Assembly (NCBI RefSeq): GCF_000622405.1
Contig: NZ_JASF01000005.1
Coordinates: forward strand, 2,976,001-3,040,000
Source of the DNA: Sulfitobacter donghicola DSW-25 = KCTC 12864 = JCM 14565
GTDB lineage: Bacteria > Pseudomonadota > Alphaproteobacteria > Rhodobacterales > Rhodobacteraceae
Length of the DNA: 64,000 nucleotides
Direction of reading: 5' to 3'
The translations under genes were made by a program, and so were the position numbers. Within the stretch, counting starts at the first letter, position 1. Every line of letters begins with the position of its first letter. The notes beneath the pieces are model-generated. The model saw only the letters and a list, made by a program, of their open reading frames with translations, was not told where the DNA came from and did no database searches. Shown piece by piece: positions 53,629 through 62,417 of the stretch.

Positions 53629-54458
53629 GCCCGACATGGGATAAGGGAAGCCACCCTGACATGCCCCATATACGGGGGCTTGGCTGGTTGCGGGTTTTCT
53701 TGCGGGGGTTTGCCCTGTTTATCTTGGTGTTCGGCGGATTGCTCCTGCTGCTTTTGGCGCGCCTGATCGAGCGGCCCTTTTACGGGCTTCACCGTCCGTT
53801 CACACCTTATATTACCCAATTTGTTTGCCGGAACGGTTTTCGGATTTTGGGGATGGGGTTTTCGGTCACAGGCCAGCCCATGCTGGGGCGCGGTGCGGTT
53901 GTGGCCAATCATAGCAGTTGGTTAGACATCTTTTCCCTCAACGCGGCCAAACGCATCTATTTTGTCTCCAAATCCGAGGTCGCATCATGGCCCGGTATCG
54001 GCTGGCTGGCACGGGCGACGGGCACTGTGTTTATCGAACGCAACCCTGCGCGTGCGCGCGCGCAGACCGAACTGTTTCAAGAAAGGTTGTTAGCTGGCCA
54101 CAAGCTGCTGTTTTTCCCCGAAGGGACCAGTACGGATGGCCTTCAGGTGCTGCCCTTTAAAACAACATTGTTCCAGTCGTTCTTCGCGGATGAGCTGCGC
54201 GACGAAATCGAAATCCAACCTGTCACGGTGATGTATCACGCGCCAGCGGGGATGGACCGCCGTTTCTATGGCTGGTGGGGCAGCATGGAATTTGGCACCC
54301 ATCTGCTGGCAACCCTTGCGCCTGCGCGATCAGGATCGGTTGAAGTGATTTACGGGACCCCTTTGAAAGTTGCCGATTTTGCAAATCGCAAAGAACTGGC
54401 AGCCGCTTGTGAGGCAGCAGTACGTGCAGCCCATTCCGCCGCTTTGACGGCTGATTGA
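53625..54458 (+). CDS. olsA: lyso-ornithine lipid acyltransferase (1-acyl-sn-glycerol-3-phosphate acyltransferase family)
   Basis: A 277-residue inner-membrane acyltransferase with one N-terminal hydrophobic helix (LFILVFGGLLLLLLARL). The HX4D motif is NHSSWLD and the second motif is FFPEGTSTDG, both of the PlsC type. OlsA adds the second acyl chain to lyso-ornithine lipid, completing ornithine lipid, a phosphate-free membrane lipid. Coupling to olsB by ATGA supports the name over plsC. Confidence 0.9.
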   Translation: MSPTWDKGSHPDMPHIRGLGWLRVFLRGFALFILVFGGLLLLLLARLIERPFYGLHRPFTPYITQFVCRNGFRILGMGFSVTGQPMLGRGAVVANHSSWLDIFSLNAAKRIYFVSKSEVASWPGIGWLARATGTVFIERNPARARAQTELFQERLLAGHKLLFFPEGTSTDGLQVLPFKTTLFQSFFADELRDEIEIQPVTVMYHAPAGMDRRFYGWWGSMEFGTHLLATLAPARSGSVEVIYGTPLKVADFANRKELAAACEAAVRAAHSAALTAD

Positions 54459-54519
54459 GCGCCCCTGCGGCCGATTTTCACCGCATAGAAGCGAGAGACT
54501 GTTCTATCTCAGCGAAAAC

Positions 54520-54543
54520 GCCCTTTTGCCCTTGCGCAAAAGG
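54520..54543 (+). promoter_or_regulatory. hairpin in the rpsB leader region
   Basis: CCCTTTTG and CAAAAGGG pair around a short loop (about 54520-54543) in the 225-base gap before rpsB. No U-run follows, so it could be part of an S2 autoregulatory leader; this is inference. Confidence 0.35.
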
Positions 54544-54683
54544 GAAACCTGGGGTAATCGCGCCCTACTTAATCCCGCAGTCGGGGATGGGACCAATGGG
54601 GAGAAATCCCAAAGGTTCCGCCGGTTGGTGCGCATTCCGCGTGTCATACCCCCGATGAGGCTAAACCGGAAAGGTATAACGAC

Positions 54684-55469
54684 ATGGCTCTTCCTGAGTT
54701 CTCCATGCGTCAGCTGCTAGAAGCAGGCGTACACTTTGGTCACCAGACACAGCGCTGGAACCCACGTATGGGTCCGTACATCTACGGCTCACGTAACGGC
54801 ATTCACATCATGGATCTGACACAGACCGTTCCAATGTTGGACGAAGCGCTGAAAGTTATCCGTGACACAGTCGCCAAAGGCGGCAGCATTCTTTTCGTTG
54901 GTACCAAGCGTCAGGCAGCACAGCCTATCGCAGATGCCGCAGAGAAATGCGCACAGTACTACATGAACCACCGCTGGCTCGGCGGCACGCTGACCAACTG
55001 GCAGACGGTTTCCAAATCCATCCAGCGCCTCAAGCACATCGACGAACAATCCGAGCTGGGCTTTAGCGGCCTGACAAAGAAAGAGCGTCTGGGCATGGAA
55101 CGTGACCAAGGCAAGCTTCAGGCTTCTCTTGGTGGTATCCGCGAAATGGGCGGCCGTCCTGACCTGATCTTTGTGATCGACGTGCGCAAAGAGCAGCTGG
55201 CAATCGCAGAAGCGAACAAGCTGGGTATTCCAGTTGTTGCTGTTGTTGACACGAACTGCTCACCAGATGGCATCGATTATATCATTCCAGGTAACGACGA
55301 CGCGGCACGCGCGATCGCTCTTTACACCGATCTGGCGGCACGTGCTGCTCTTGACGGTATGTCCGCACAGCTGGGCGCCGCTGGCGTTGATCTGGGCGCG
55401 ATGGAAGAAGCACCTGTTGAAGAAGCTGTTGCAGAAGAAGCAGCAGCCGAGGCACCTGCAGAAAGCTAA
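54684..55469 (+). CDS. rpsB: 30S ribosomal protein S2
   Basis: A 261-residue uS2. It starts [20 protein letters not shown] and has [19 protein letters not shown] and [20 protein letters not shown]. The Glu/Ala-rich tail ([14 protein letters not shown]) is longer than in E. coli. S2 joins the 30S late and contacts S1 near the mRNA exit. The preceding 225 bases are a leader without genes. tsf follows 78 bases later after a hairpin. Confidence 0.97.
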   Translation: MALPEFSMRQLLEAGVHFGHQTQRWNPRMGPYIYGSRNGIHIMDLTQTVPMLDEALKVIRDTVAKGGSILFVGTKRQAAQPIADAAEKCAQYYMNHRWLGGTLTNWQTVSKSIQRLKHIDEQSELGFSGLTKKERLGMERDQGKLQASLGGIREMGGRPDLIFVIDVRKEQLAIAEANKLGIPVVAVVDTNCSPDGIDYIIPGNDDAARAIALYTDLAARAALDGMSAQLGAAGVDLGAMEEAPVEEAVAEEAAAEAPAES

Positions 55470-55492
55470 TCGCTTTGTTGCACTGTTGATAC

Positions 55493-55516
55493 ATGGGGCG
55501 GGTATAGCCGCCCCAT
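55493..55516 (+). terminator. hairpin between rpsB and tsf, possible attenuator
   Basis: ATGGGGCGG and CCGCCCCAT form a perfect 9-bp stem with a GTATAG loop, followed by ACTTTTACACTTT. It probably tunes read-through into tsf rather than ending the transcript fully. Confidence 0.6.
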
Positions 55517-55547
55517 ACTTTTACACTTTCATAGGGGAACCAGAGCG

Positions 55548-56423
55548 ATGGCAATTACAGCATCCATGGTCAAAGAACTCCGCGACGCGACCGGCGCGGG
55601 CATGATGGACGCCAAGAAGGCGTTGACAGAAACAGCAGGCGATATGGAAGCAGCAGTTGACTGGCTGCGCACCAAAGGCTTGGCTAAAGCTGCGAAGAAA
55701 TCCGGCCGTACAGCGGCAGAGGGTCTTGTAGCTGTTAAAGTTGAAGGCGGTCGCGGTGTTGCGGTTGAAGTTAACTCTGAAACAGATTTCGTAGGAAAAA
55801 ACGCTGACTTCCAGAAAATGGTTGCAGGTATTGCTGATGTTGCGGTTTCCGCAGCAGACGTTGACGCGCTGAAAGCGGCTGACATGGGTGGCAAATCCGT
55901 TGAGCAGACTGTGACAGACGCTGTTGCCGTTATCGGTGAAAACATGTCCGTGCGCCGTATGTCTTCCATCGAAGGTGACGTTGTTGTGTCTTATGTTCAC
56001 AACGCAGCAGCACCAGGCATGGGTAAAATCGGCGTATTGGTTGCCATGTCCGGTGGCGATGACGCGTTTGGCAAACAGGTTGCGATGCACATCGCAGCTG
56101 TAAACCCAGCGTCCTTGTCCGAAGCTGATCTTGACGCATCTGTTGTTGAGAAAGAAAAGCAGGTTCAGATCGACATCGCACGTGAATCTGGCAAGCCAGA
56201 AGCCGTGATCGAAAAGATGATCGTTGGCCGTATGAAGAAATACATGTCCGAAGTCACATTGCTGAACCAACAGTTCGTTGTGAACCCTGACCTGACCGTT
56301 GCTGACGCAGCAAAAGAAGCAGGCGCAACCATCACAGGTTTCGTGCGTTTGGAAGTTGGCGAAGGCATCGAAGTTGTAAAAGAAGATTTTGCAGCTGAAG
56401 TTGCAAAAGCTGCTCAGGGCTAA
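55548..56423 (+). CDS. tsf: translation elongation factor Ts
   Basis: A 291-residue EF-Ts with the N-terminal UBA-like signature [20 protein letters not shown] and the core segment [11 protein letters not shown], in which the TDFV residues contact EF-Tu. It exchanges GDP for GTP on EF-Tu. Codon use is strongly biased, as expected of a highly expressed gene. A strong terminator follows. Confidence 0.97.
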   Translation: MAITASMVKELRDATGAGMMDAKKALTETAGDMEAAVDWLRTKGLAKAAKKSGRTAAEGLVAVKVEGGRGVAVEVNSETDFVGKNADFQKMVAGIADVAVSAADVDALKAADMGGKSVEQTVTDAVAVIGENMSVRRMSSIEGDVVVSYVHNAAAPGMGKIGVLVAMSGGDDAFGKQVAMHIAAVNPASLSEADLDASVVEKEKQVQIDIARESGKPEAVIEKMIVGRMKKYMSEVTLLNQQFVVNPDLTVADAAKEAGATITGFVRLEVGEGIEVVKEDFAAEVAKAAQG

Positions 56424-56445
56424 TTCAGCCCAACATTAGGGTACG

Positions 56446-56473
56446 AAAGGCGGGGTTATGCCCCGCCTTTTTT
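56446..56473 (+). terminator. Rho-independent terminator of rpsB-tsf
   Basis: AAAGGCGGGG and CCCCGCCTTT pair perfectly over 10 bp around TTATG, with TTTTTT after it. Confidence 0.95.
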
Positions 56474-56853
56474 CGTTTGGTGTTTGAATTTTGCTTTAGA
56501 ACCGGCTGTTGGAACAGTTGCTTTGGAAAACCGAACGATGGGATCACACAGGGCTGATTTTCTATAAGCAAAAGGGCGATGGTGCAGCCCCTCTGGGACG
56601 ATAAGCTGCACCAAACTGTTGTCCCTGAATACTGAAGGCTCTGGGGAGAGCAGGGGCATCAGTTGCTCCGGCCAGCGGGATCGAATATTGATCCCGCTGG
56701 TACCGGCGGCTTGATAGAGCATTGTAATTCCAAAGGTATCTAAGCCGTCTGCCAAACCAGCTAAGCCTTATGATCTGACAAGGTGAATGTGCCTCTTTTT
56801 TTCCCCTTGGAAAAGTAAGGTATACCCTACCCAGATTTAGTGAATTATTAAGC
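56474..56853. other. gap between tsf and the LuxR gene
   Basis: This 380-base stretch has no well-supported gene. A minus-strand frame of up to 99 codons (56456-56755, TTG start) crosses it, with an IVPEGLHHRPFAYRKSAL segment, but its stop lies inside the tsf terminator and no ribosome site is seen. I see no other features. Confidence 0.5.
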
Positions 56854-57609
56854 TTAGACGTCGATGATGAACATTTGGTTTGTAAACGCCGCTTTCATCA
56901 CAGCATGTGCCGTCGTTTCAACCGATAGGGTCTCGCGCGCGAGGCGCAGGTGCTTTTCAACCGTGGCGGGGGTTAACCCCATAAGCAAAGCAATATCTTG
57001 GGTCGTTTTCCCATCGCCAACCCATTCTAGTGCTTCGCGCTGGCGCGCGGTGAGAGAGCGATTAGGCGCCGAGTAGGGCAGCGTGAGAATCTTTAGGTGA
57101 ACGATATTGTTCATCAGGGTAATATCGGCACCATGTTCTGCCCAGACGGCATCAATTGCCTGCTGATCTATCCCCTTTTGGGCGGTAAGTGCGATTGCAC
57201 CTTTGGAGCGTGCAGAGATCGATTTAAAGCTGATCGAATAGCCCGCTGTGACGCCCATGTCGCGGTTAAATTCCAGAACACGGCGTTCAGGCGCGCTTAG
57301 GGTTTTTGTCCGCTCCATTTCGGAAAGGAGTTTCCAGCTTTTTGCGCCTTCGTTTTCCAATGCCCAATGCACCATCGGCGCATGGAAATAATGCCCCTCA
57401 TCGAGGAACACATCGGTATAGGAGCGGTCATGGTTGGTTAACAGAATAAAATCACTGGGATCCCCCAAAGAGGTAGAGGTGCGATAGCGGGTAAACCCGT
57501 ATAACAGTCGGTCAAAACCGTATTCGGCCATTTTGGAAGTATGGGCTTCCCATAGTTCTTCCATACTTTGGCTATTTGCAACACTTAAGAGATAATCACG
57601 TAAACTCAT
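56854..57609 (-). CDS. LuxR-family regulator with autoinducer-binding domain (LuxR solo)
   Basis: A 251-residue regulator. Residues about 15-165 match the autoinducer-binding domain (FDRLLYGFTRYR, HYFHAPMVHWALEN, VTAGYSISF). Residues about 185-245 form the GerE helix-turn-helix (LTARQREALEWVGDGKTTQD, then IALLMGLTPATVEKHLRLAR). No luxI synthase is in the window, so it is an orphan in this context. Its ATG overlaps the stop of aroQ by four bases, an unusual partner. It may respond to the host's own or foreign acyl-homoserine lactones. Confidence 0.9.
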   Translation of the reverse strand: MSLRDYLLSVANSQSMEELWEAHTSKMAEYGFDRLLYGFTRYRTSTSLGDPSDFILLTNHDRSYTDVFLDEGHYFHAPMVHWALENEGAKSWKLLSEMERTKTLSAPERRVLEFNRDMGVTAGYSISFKSISARSKGAIALTAQKGIDQQAIDAVWAEHGADITLMNNIVHLKILTLPYSAPNRSLTARQREALEWVGDGKTTQDIALLMGLTPATVEKHLRLARETLSVETTAHAVMKAAFTNQMFIIDV

Positions 57610-58046
57610 GATGTTACCAGTCTTTCCTTAAGCGCATCGAGCGCCATTAGATAGCCCTGCGCGCCAAAGCCGCAAATCTGGCCGACTGCCACTTTTGACA
57701 GGTATGAAACGTGACGAAAAGGTTCACGGGCGTGGATATTGCTGAGGTGGACCTCGACCATAGGAATTTCAACCGAGGCAACAGCATCCATCAAAGCGAT
57801 AGAGGTATGCGTATAGGCGCCTGCATTGATGATCAGCCCTTGGTATGTGCCTTTTGCCTCATGCACGGCGTCAATCAGCACGCCTTCGTGGTTGGATTGC
57901 AAAAAGCTGACACCCAGCCCAAGCGTATCCGCATGGGTGGTGCAGGCGGTCTCAATATCGTCAAGGGTCGTCGAGCCGTAGACTTCTGGCTGGCGTTGAC
58001 CCAATAAATTGAGATTGGGACCGTTAAGGATGAGGACCGAGGGCAT
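57606..58046 (-). CDS. aroQ: 3-dehydroquinate dehydratase, type II
   Basis: A 146-residue enzyme with LILNGPNLNLLGQRQPEVYG (catalytic Tyr in EVYG), QSNHEGVLIDAVHEA and VEVHLSNIHAREPFRH. It converts 3-dehydroquinate to 3-dehydroshikimate in the shikimate pathway as a dodecamer. It is upstream of, and coupled to, the LuxR gene through a 4-bp overlap. Confidence 0.96.
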   Translation of the reverse strand: MPSVLILNGPNLNLLGQRQPEVYGSTTLDDIETACTTHADTLGLGVSFLQSNHEGVLIDAVHEAKGTYQGLIINAGAYTHTSIALMDAVASVEIPMVEVHLSNIHAREPFRHVSYLSKVAVGQICGFGAQGYLMALDALKERLVTS

Positions 58047-58259
58047 GTTTAGTTCCTATTTAGAATAGAAAAAACTTTGCCAGCCTTGTTCGCTGCTGTC
58101 TAGCCTATGGAACGGTCACTTTTTCTTTTATAGGTAAATTTTTCTCGCAAGAGTTGAGGGGATACAACTCATTTTAACCCGAACTGGCCCTGACAGGAAA
58201 TGCAACGCATTAAGATGGTGCTAATCCGCGGTTTAATCAGCGCAATTTGGGCCCTAGAA

Positions 58260-59105
58260 TTAATGCGCTAACAGGACTGGCAATTTGGTCTGTTCCATCA
58301 TGCTGCGGGTGGTGCCACCCAAAACGGTTTGGATCATTCTTGCATGCCCATAAGCGCCCATGACGACCAGATCGGCGCCAAACTCCAATGCGCGATCTTG
58401 CAGGCATTCGCCGATCTCCAATCCGCCGCTTGGATATTGTGAGATGGTGACAGTGCAGCCGTGATGACAGAGCCAAGCGGCAACATCATAGCCGGGGTTT
58501 TCGCCGTCACCGTCTTCGCTCATGTCTGGATCAATGCAAACGATCGCAACCTCAGAGGATGCTTTTAGGTAAGGAAGGGCCGCATGAACGGCGCTGGACG
58601 CGGCTTCGCTGCTGTCCCATGCAACAAGGATACGGTTGCCTGCTTGGGGTAAACATCCGTTCATGCGCAAACCGATGGGGGAGTGGAACAAAATTCCCGA
58701 GGCGACCTCGCGCAGGACATCAGGGGTATCGCGTAGGTTGCTGGCCAAAAAGGCGACGTCGCTCACACGGGCTGCGCGGGCAATTGCATGTTTGATGTCC
58801 ACTGTTGCGCACATAACTGTTTGCACATCGCCGGATGTATTGCTTTTGGCGATCAGCGCCTCAACCTGATTGGCTCTCGCCTCTTGTTTGCTACGGGCCT
58901 CCTGCACCAAGGACCCCCAGTTGTCAGGAATATTCATCCCGCCATAGGGGAGAACGCCATATGCATAAACAGGCAGGGCCGGCGCCGGGTCAGCCAGAAG
59001 GCAGAGCAGGTGGTCATCATCGCGCGCAGCGCTTTCTGCTGCAGCGCTGATTTGATCGTCTGGTGTGTCTGCATTCATAACAAAAAGAATGGTTTGACGG
59101 TTCAT
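58260..59105 (-). CDS. universal stress protein, two-domain
   Basis: A 281-residue protein with two Usp domains. The C-terminal one has the ATP-binding pattern G-x2-G-x9-G-T in MGAYGHARMIQTVLGGTT. The N-terminal one is degenerate. In alphaproteobacteria such proteins are often induced by low oxygen, and an FNR-type box lies about 80 bases upstream (59184-59197). Likely a cytosolic stress protein; the exact role is unknown. Confidence 0.88.
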   Translation of the reverse strand: MNRQTILFVMNADTPDDQISAAAESAARDDDHLLCLLADPAPALPVYAYGVLPYGGMNIPDNWGSLVQEARSKQEARANQVEALIAKSNTSGDVQTVMCATVDIKHAIARAARVSDVAFLASNLRDTPDVLREVASGILFHSPIGLRMNGCLPQAGNRILVAWDSSEAASSAVHAALPYLKASSEVAIVCIDPDMSEDGDGENPGYDVAAWLCHHGCTVTISQYPSGGLEIGECLQDRALEFGADLVVMGAYGHARMIQTVLGGTTRSMMEQTKLPVLLAH

Positions 59106-59183
59106 GATGCTCTCCGATCTGAAACTTTGGCCAAATTAATCTGGATGACCTAAGGGACAATCGCATGGAGCGGGATGTTTGAA

Positions 59184-59197
59184 CTGATGCAGATCAA
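59184..59197. promoter_or_regulatory. FNR/FixK-type box upstream of the stress-protein gene
   Basis: CTGAT-GCAG-ATCAA matches the FNR/FnrL consensus TTGAT-N4-ATCAA at 9 of 10 fixed positions. It lies 79 bases before the start of the minus-strand universal stress protein gene. Confidence 0.65.
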
Positions 59198-59236
59198 AGC
59201 AGGGATAAAAATTGGTTTTTGGCTAATACAAGGGGG

Positions 59237-59890
59237 TTATTTTTTCAGGCCCCGTTTGTATTTGTGATAAAGCCTTTGGTTTACGCTGATGAATTGGCCG
59301 ATGGCTTTGCCTAAGAAACCCGCCGCGTTTTGGCGCAGATAAAGATAGCCTGTCACGCTGGCAACCAACGCCCCGATCGCGTTCACAATCAGATCGCCCA
59401 TCGTATCGGGAAGGCCGGATTTTTGCATGTTCAGGCCAAAATTCTGGTCCATCGCATATTCGAAAACCTCCCAGACCGCGCCCATGGTCATGGCGACACA
59501 AAAGGTGATGAACGCCACCCCAGACGGGGGGGCGGCAAACCGGTCGCCCTCAAACAACATAAACATAAAGAGGAAACCAATCAGCCCAAACCCCAAAGCC
59601 GAAGAGCCATGAAGTGCCAGATCCCACCACCAAAGCCGTTCATAGAAATCAAACGCTTCGCCAAGGAAAATCGACGCGATGAAGAACAATGTGGTGAAGA
59701 TCAAAAAGGGGAGGGGAAGCGTGAGGTTCCAGCGCGCCGCAAGCAAAGGCGGCACAAGCGACAACGCCAACGTCGCAAAGCTGACAAAGGCAAGAGACCA
59801 GCGCCCCAGCCCCAATGCAACAAAGGCAGTTAGGCCAAGAAGGGCCCAGATCAAGGTGACCAACCTCGTGCTGTTTGATAGTATTCGCAT
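59237..59890 (-). CDS. DUF2238/YjdF-like membrane protein
   Basis: A 217-residue inner-membrane protein with about six hydrophobic segments. The conserved part reads WWWDLALHGSSALGFGL and AVWEVFEYAMDQNFG, with LPDTMGDLIVNAIGA later, which fits the DUF2238/YjdF family as I remember it. Charged residues within the membrane segments (Asp, His, Glu) suggest a transport or catalytic site. Function unknown. It lies between the two stress-protein genes. Confidence 0.75.
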   Translation of the reverse strand: MRILSNSTRLVTLIWALLGLTAFVALGLGRWSLAFVSFATLALSLVPPLLAARWNLTLPLPFLIFTTLFFIASIFLGEAFDFYERLWWWDLALHGSSALGFGLIGFLFMFMLFEGDRFAAPPSGVAFITFCVAMTMGAVWEVFEYAMDQNFGLNMQKSGLPDTMGDLIVNAIGALVASVTGYLYLRQNAAGFLGKAIGQFISVNQRLYHKYKRGLKK

Positions 59891-59939
59891 ATGTTTTTCT
59901 ACTTTTAGCAGTTAAAATTGCGCGTCTTGAACCTATATC

Positions 59940-60650
59940 ATGGGGATGCAGGATAACAGAATACGGATCGCCAGTTACAACATCCGCAAAGCCCGTGGAT
60001 TGGACCAGAAACGAAACCCCCATCGGATCCTTGAGGTTGTGAACGGGTTGGAGGCTGATGTTGTCGCCCTGCAAGAGGCGGACAAACGGCTTGGGGTCAG
60101 GGCCCCTGCGGTTTCGCCTGAATTGATTGAGGGTGAGACGGATTTTCGCGTTATTGAAACCTCTACCAATGGGATCAGTCTGGGCTGGCACGGGAACGCT
60201 GTGTTGGTGCGAAAAGGGATCATTACTTCTGCCGTTACGAGGTTAACCTTACCGGGGTTAGAGCCGCGCGGAGCGGTGCGTTTGACGTTAGATGTCTTTG
60301 GCGGAATAGATGTTGTTGCGGCGCATCTGGGGCTGCGGCGGCGCGATAGACGGGCACAGTTGGCGCTGATTGAGGGCGCTTGCCAAAAAGATCGGCGTTC
60401 AGTCATAGCGGGTGATTTCAACGAATGGTCAGCGACGCGCGGTTTTGAAGCCCTAGAGGAGCGGTTTGATGTGATAAGCCCGGGGCGATCTTTTCATGCG
60501 CGCCGACCTATCGCGGGATTGGACAGGTTTGCCTTGTCAAAAGGCATTGCCATCTATGATGCCGGTGTTCAGCAAAACGCAGTGTCGCGGATTGCGTCTG
60601 ACCATCTGCCGATCTGGGCAGATATCACCGAAATCCCGCTTACTTGCTAA
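59940..60650 (+). CDS. endonuclease/exonuclease/phosphatase family protein
   Basis: A 236-residue member of the EEP superfamily. Metal and catalytic residues are visible in RIASYNIRKARG (Asn), ALQEADKRLG (Glu), GDFNEWSATRG (Asp, Asn) and IASDHLPIWADI (Asp, His). Without a signal peptide it is likely cytosolic. Members act on DNA, phospholipids or inositol phosphates, so substrate stays open. Its end overlaps the end of the convergent stress-protein gene by 11 bases. Confidence 0.9.
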   Translation: MGMQDNRIRIASYNIRKARGLDQKRNPHRILEVVNGLEADVVALQEADKRLGVRAPAVSPELIEGETDFRVIETSTNGISLGWHGNAVLVRKGIITSAVTRLTLPGLEPRGAVRLTLDVFGGIDVVAAHLGLRRRDRRAQLALIEGACQKDRRSVIAGDFNEWSATRGFEALEERFDVISPGRSFHARRPIAGLDRFALSKGIAIYDAGVQQNAVSRIASDHLPIWADITEIPLTC

Positions 60651-61479
60651 ACAGCACCGGAATCTCCTGTTCCTTTAGCAGGGCATAGGTGGTTGCGCCC
60701 AATACAAAATCATAGGCACGAGAATGTCCAAAAGCACCTGTAACGATCAGGTCGGCGCCTTTTTCAAAAGCGGTGCGATTTAGAACCTCAGCAACGCTAG
60801 CGCCTTTTGCCTCGCGGATTTCCAATGTTGGCTTTATCCCGTGGCGCGCCAACCCTTCGGTGATGTCGATTGCATCACTGTCTTTCAACGCATCTTTGGA
60901 CCCTTTGCCAACCCGCAGAACGGTTACCTGAGCGCCCTCATCAGCGATCGCCAACATATCATGCGCCGCGCGGGCGGATTCTCTGGTGTCGCTCCAACCC
61001 AGCAGCAGGTTTGATCCAATTTCAGGGCCTTTATACCCCAAAGGTACCACGATTACAGGGCGCCCGCTTTCGCGGATGACTTGGGTCTGGGCATTGCGTT
61101 GATCAAAGCGGTCATTGTCTTTGTCTTCATGCGCCATAATCACCAGATCGGCGGCGCGGGCGGATTCGACCATCCTTTCATTCGCGCTAACGGCCTCTGC
61201 GTGGATGAGGCGGTATTCGCTGATGAAATCCTCAGCAGCTGTGTGTTTTTCAAAGACGCCTCTGATCTCTTGGGAGTCCTGTTTCTGGCTTGCGCTGAAT
61301 TTTGCAAAGGCGGTTTCGGGGATGTGCATCGCTATGCCGGGGTAAACCAGCAAGGCTTCGATTGTATGAAGCCCGATCAAATGCGCGCCGTGTTTGCGGG
61401 CCAAAGGAACGGCCACTTTCATCAGCGTTTCCGCGTTTTCCGGTGTGGTAAGGCAGACAAGGATCGTTTTTAGGCCCAT
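60640..61479 (-). CDS. universal stress protein, two-domain (second copy)
   Basis: A 279-residue tandem Usp protein starting LKTILVCLTTPENAETLMKV. The C-terminal domain carries TGAFGHSRAYDFVLGATT, the ATP-loop pattern. It is a distant relative of the 58260-59105 protein. A perfect-looking FNR-type box (61545-61558) lies about 65 bases upstream, so anaerobic or microaerobic control by the neighbouring Crp/Fnr regulator is likely. Confidence 0.9.
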   Translation of the reverse strand: MGLKTILVCLTTPENAETLMKVAVPLARKHGAHLIGLHTIEALLVYPGIAMHIPETAFAKFSASQKQDSQEIRGVFEKHTAAEDFISEYRLIHAEAVSANERMVESARAADLVIMAHEDKDNDRFDQRNAQTQVIRESGRPVIVVPLGYKGPEIGSNLLLGWSDTRESARAAHDMLAIADEGAQVTVLRVGKGSKDALKDSDAIDITEGLARHGIKPTLEIREAKGASVAEVLNRTAFEKGADLIVTGAFGHSRAYDFVLGATTYALLKEQEIPVLFSK

Positions 61480-61540
61480 TGGATTGCTCCGTTGTAGCAG
61501 TGTTTAATTTCGCACCAGCCTAGCGGTTCCTTGCAGTGGT

Positions 61541-61579
61541 TGGATTGATCAGGGTCAATTGCGCGGACTGATCAATCCA
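61541..61579. promoter_or_regulatory. FNR-type box inside a 12-bp inverted repeat
   Basis: TTGAT-CAGG-GTCAA (61545-61558) fits the FNR/FixK consensus at 9 of 10 positions. It overlaps the left arm of a perfect inverted repeat TGGATTGATCAG (61541-61552) / CTGATCAATCCA (61568-61579), between the Crp/Fnr gene and the stress-protein gene. Confidence 0.7.
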
Positions 61580-61590
61580 AACATTTTGCC

Positions 61591-62259
61591 TTATTCGCCT
61601 TTGGATAGCCCCAGCAGGGCGGTTGGGCGTTGAATGATGATGGTGTGGATATTCTCGATTGCGATGATTTTGCTTTTGCGCAATTGGGTGAATGTCCGGC
61701 TAACGGTTTCGGTGGTGAGACCTAGGAAATCCGCGATGTCGGATCTGCTCATGGGCAGGGTTACACTGCGGGATGAACCTAAATCCTTGCCGACACGTTC
61801 CGCCAAGACACAAAGAAACGAGGCAAGCTTTTCATTCGCGGATTTGCGGCCAAGCATCATAAAGTGGTCCTGCATCGCGCTGATTTCGCGCAAGGCGGCC
61901 TGAAGAAGGTCGCGGTGCATTTTAGGATCGCCATCGCCTGTTTCCAGAATAGAGCGACGGAAGGGTTGCAGGCGGGTTTCGGTTAAGGCTTCACAATCGG
62001 TGTGATGCAACCCATCAGCAGGAAATCCAACGATATCACCAGGATAGCCAAAGGCGATCACCTGTCTGCGACCGTCAGACAAAAGGCGGGTCAGGCGCAC
62101 AACGCCGCTTGTCACCTGATAAAGCCACTCAACCTCGTCGCCTTCATAAAATAGATATGCCCCTGGTTTCAGTTGGGTTTCAACAGAGTGGGGGCAGCTA
62201 ATATGTAGCGGAGCAAAAGAAGCTTCGGCAGCGAATTCGGAGGGGTTCGTGACATACAT
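61591..62259 (-). CDS. Crp/Fnr-family regulator, FixK-like
   Basis: A 222-residue regulator with an N-terminal cyclic-nucleotide-like beta-roll (LKPGAYLFYEGDEVEWLYQV) and a C-terminal winged helix. The recognition helix TTETVSRTFTQLRK has the E-x2-S-R pattern that reads TTGAT half-sites. Only three scattered cysteines are present, without the N-terminal cluster of FNR, so it probably does not carry the FNR iron-sulfur cluster; FixK-like is the better label. FNR-type boxes occur beside it. Confidence 0.88.
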   Translation of the reverse strand: MYVTNPSEFAAEASFAPLHISCPHSVETQLKPGAYLFYEGDEVEWLYQVTSGVVRLTRLLSDGRRQVIAFGYPGDIVGFPADGLHHTDCEALTETRLQPFRRSILETGDGDPKMHRDLLQAALREISAMQDHFMMLGRKSANEKLASFLCVLAERVGKDLGSSRSVTLPMSRSDIADFLGLTTETVSRTFTQLRKSKIIAIENIHTIIIQRPTALLGLSKGE

Positions 62260-62417
62260 TTGGCAGGCTCTCTAATAAGGTTGGCCTTACCTTGAATTGT
62301 AATTGTATTTGGGATTACTTTGAGTTTGCAGGTTTATGTATCATTTTGTAACGGTGTTCCTGTAAGGGCAGGGTTGTTGGAAACCCTGATGGCAAACTCA
62401 CTAGGAGGAGGTGGTAA

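Noticed and set aside
55521..56270. 249-codon minus-strand frame
   Set aside because: Shadow of tsf, which has biased codons and the EF-Ts signature.
56456..56755. 99-codon minus-strand frame (TTG start)
   Set aside because: No ribosome site, the stop lies inside the tsf terminator stem and no family is recognised; kept only as a note in the gap entry.
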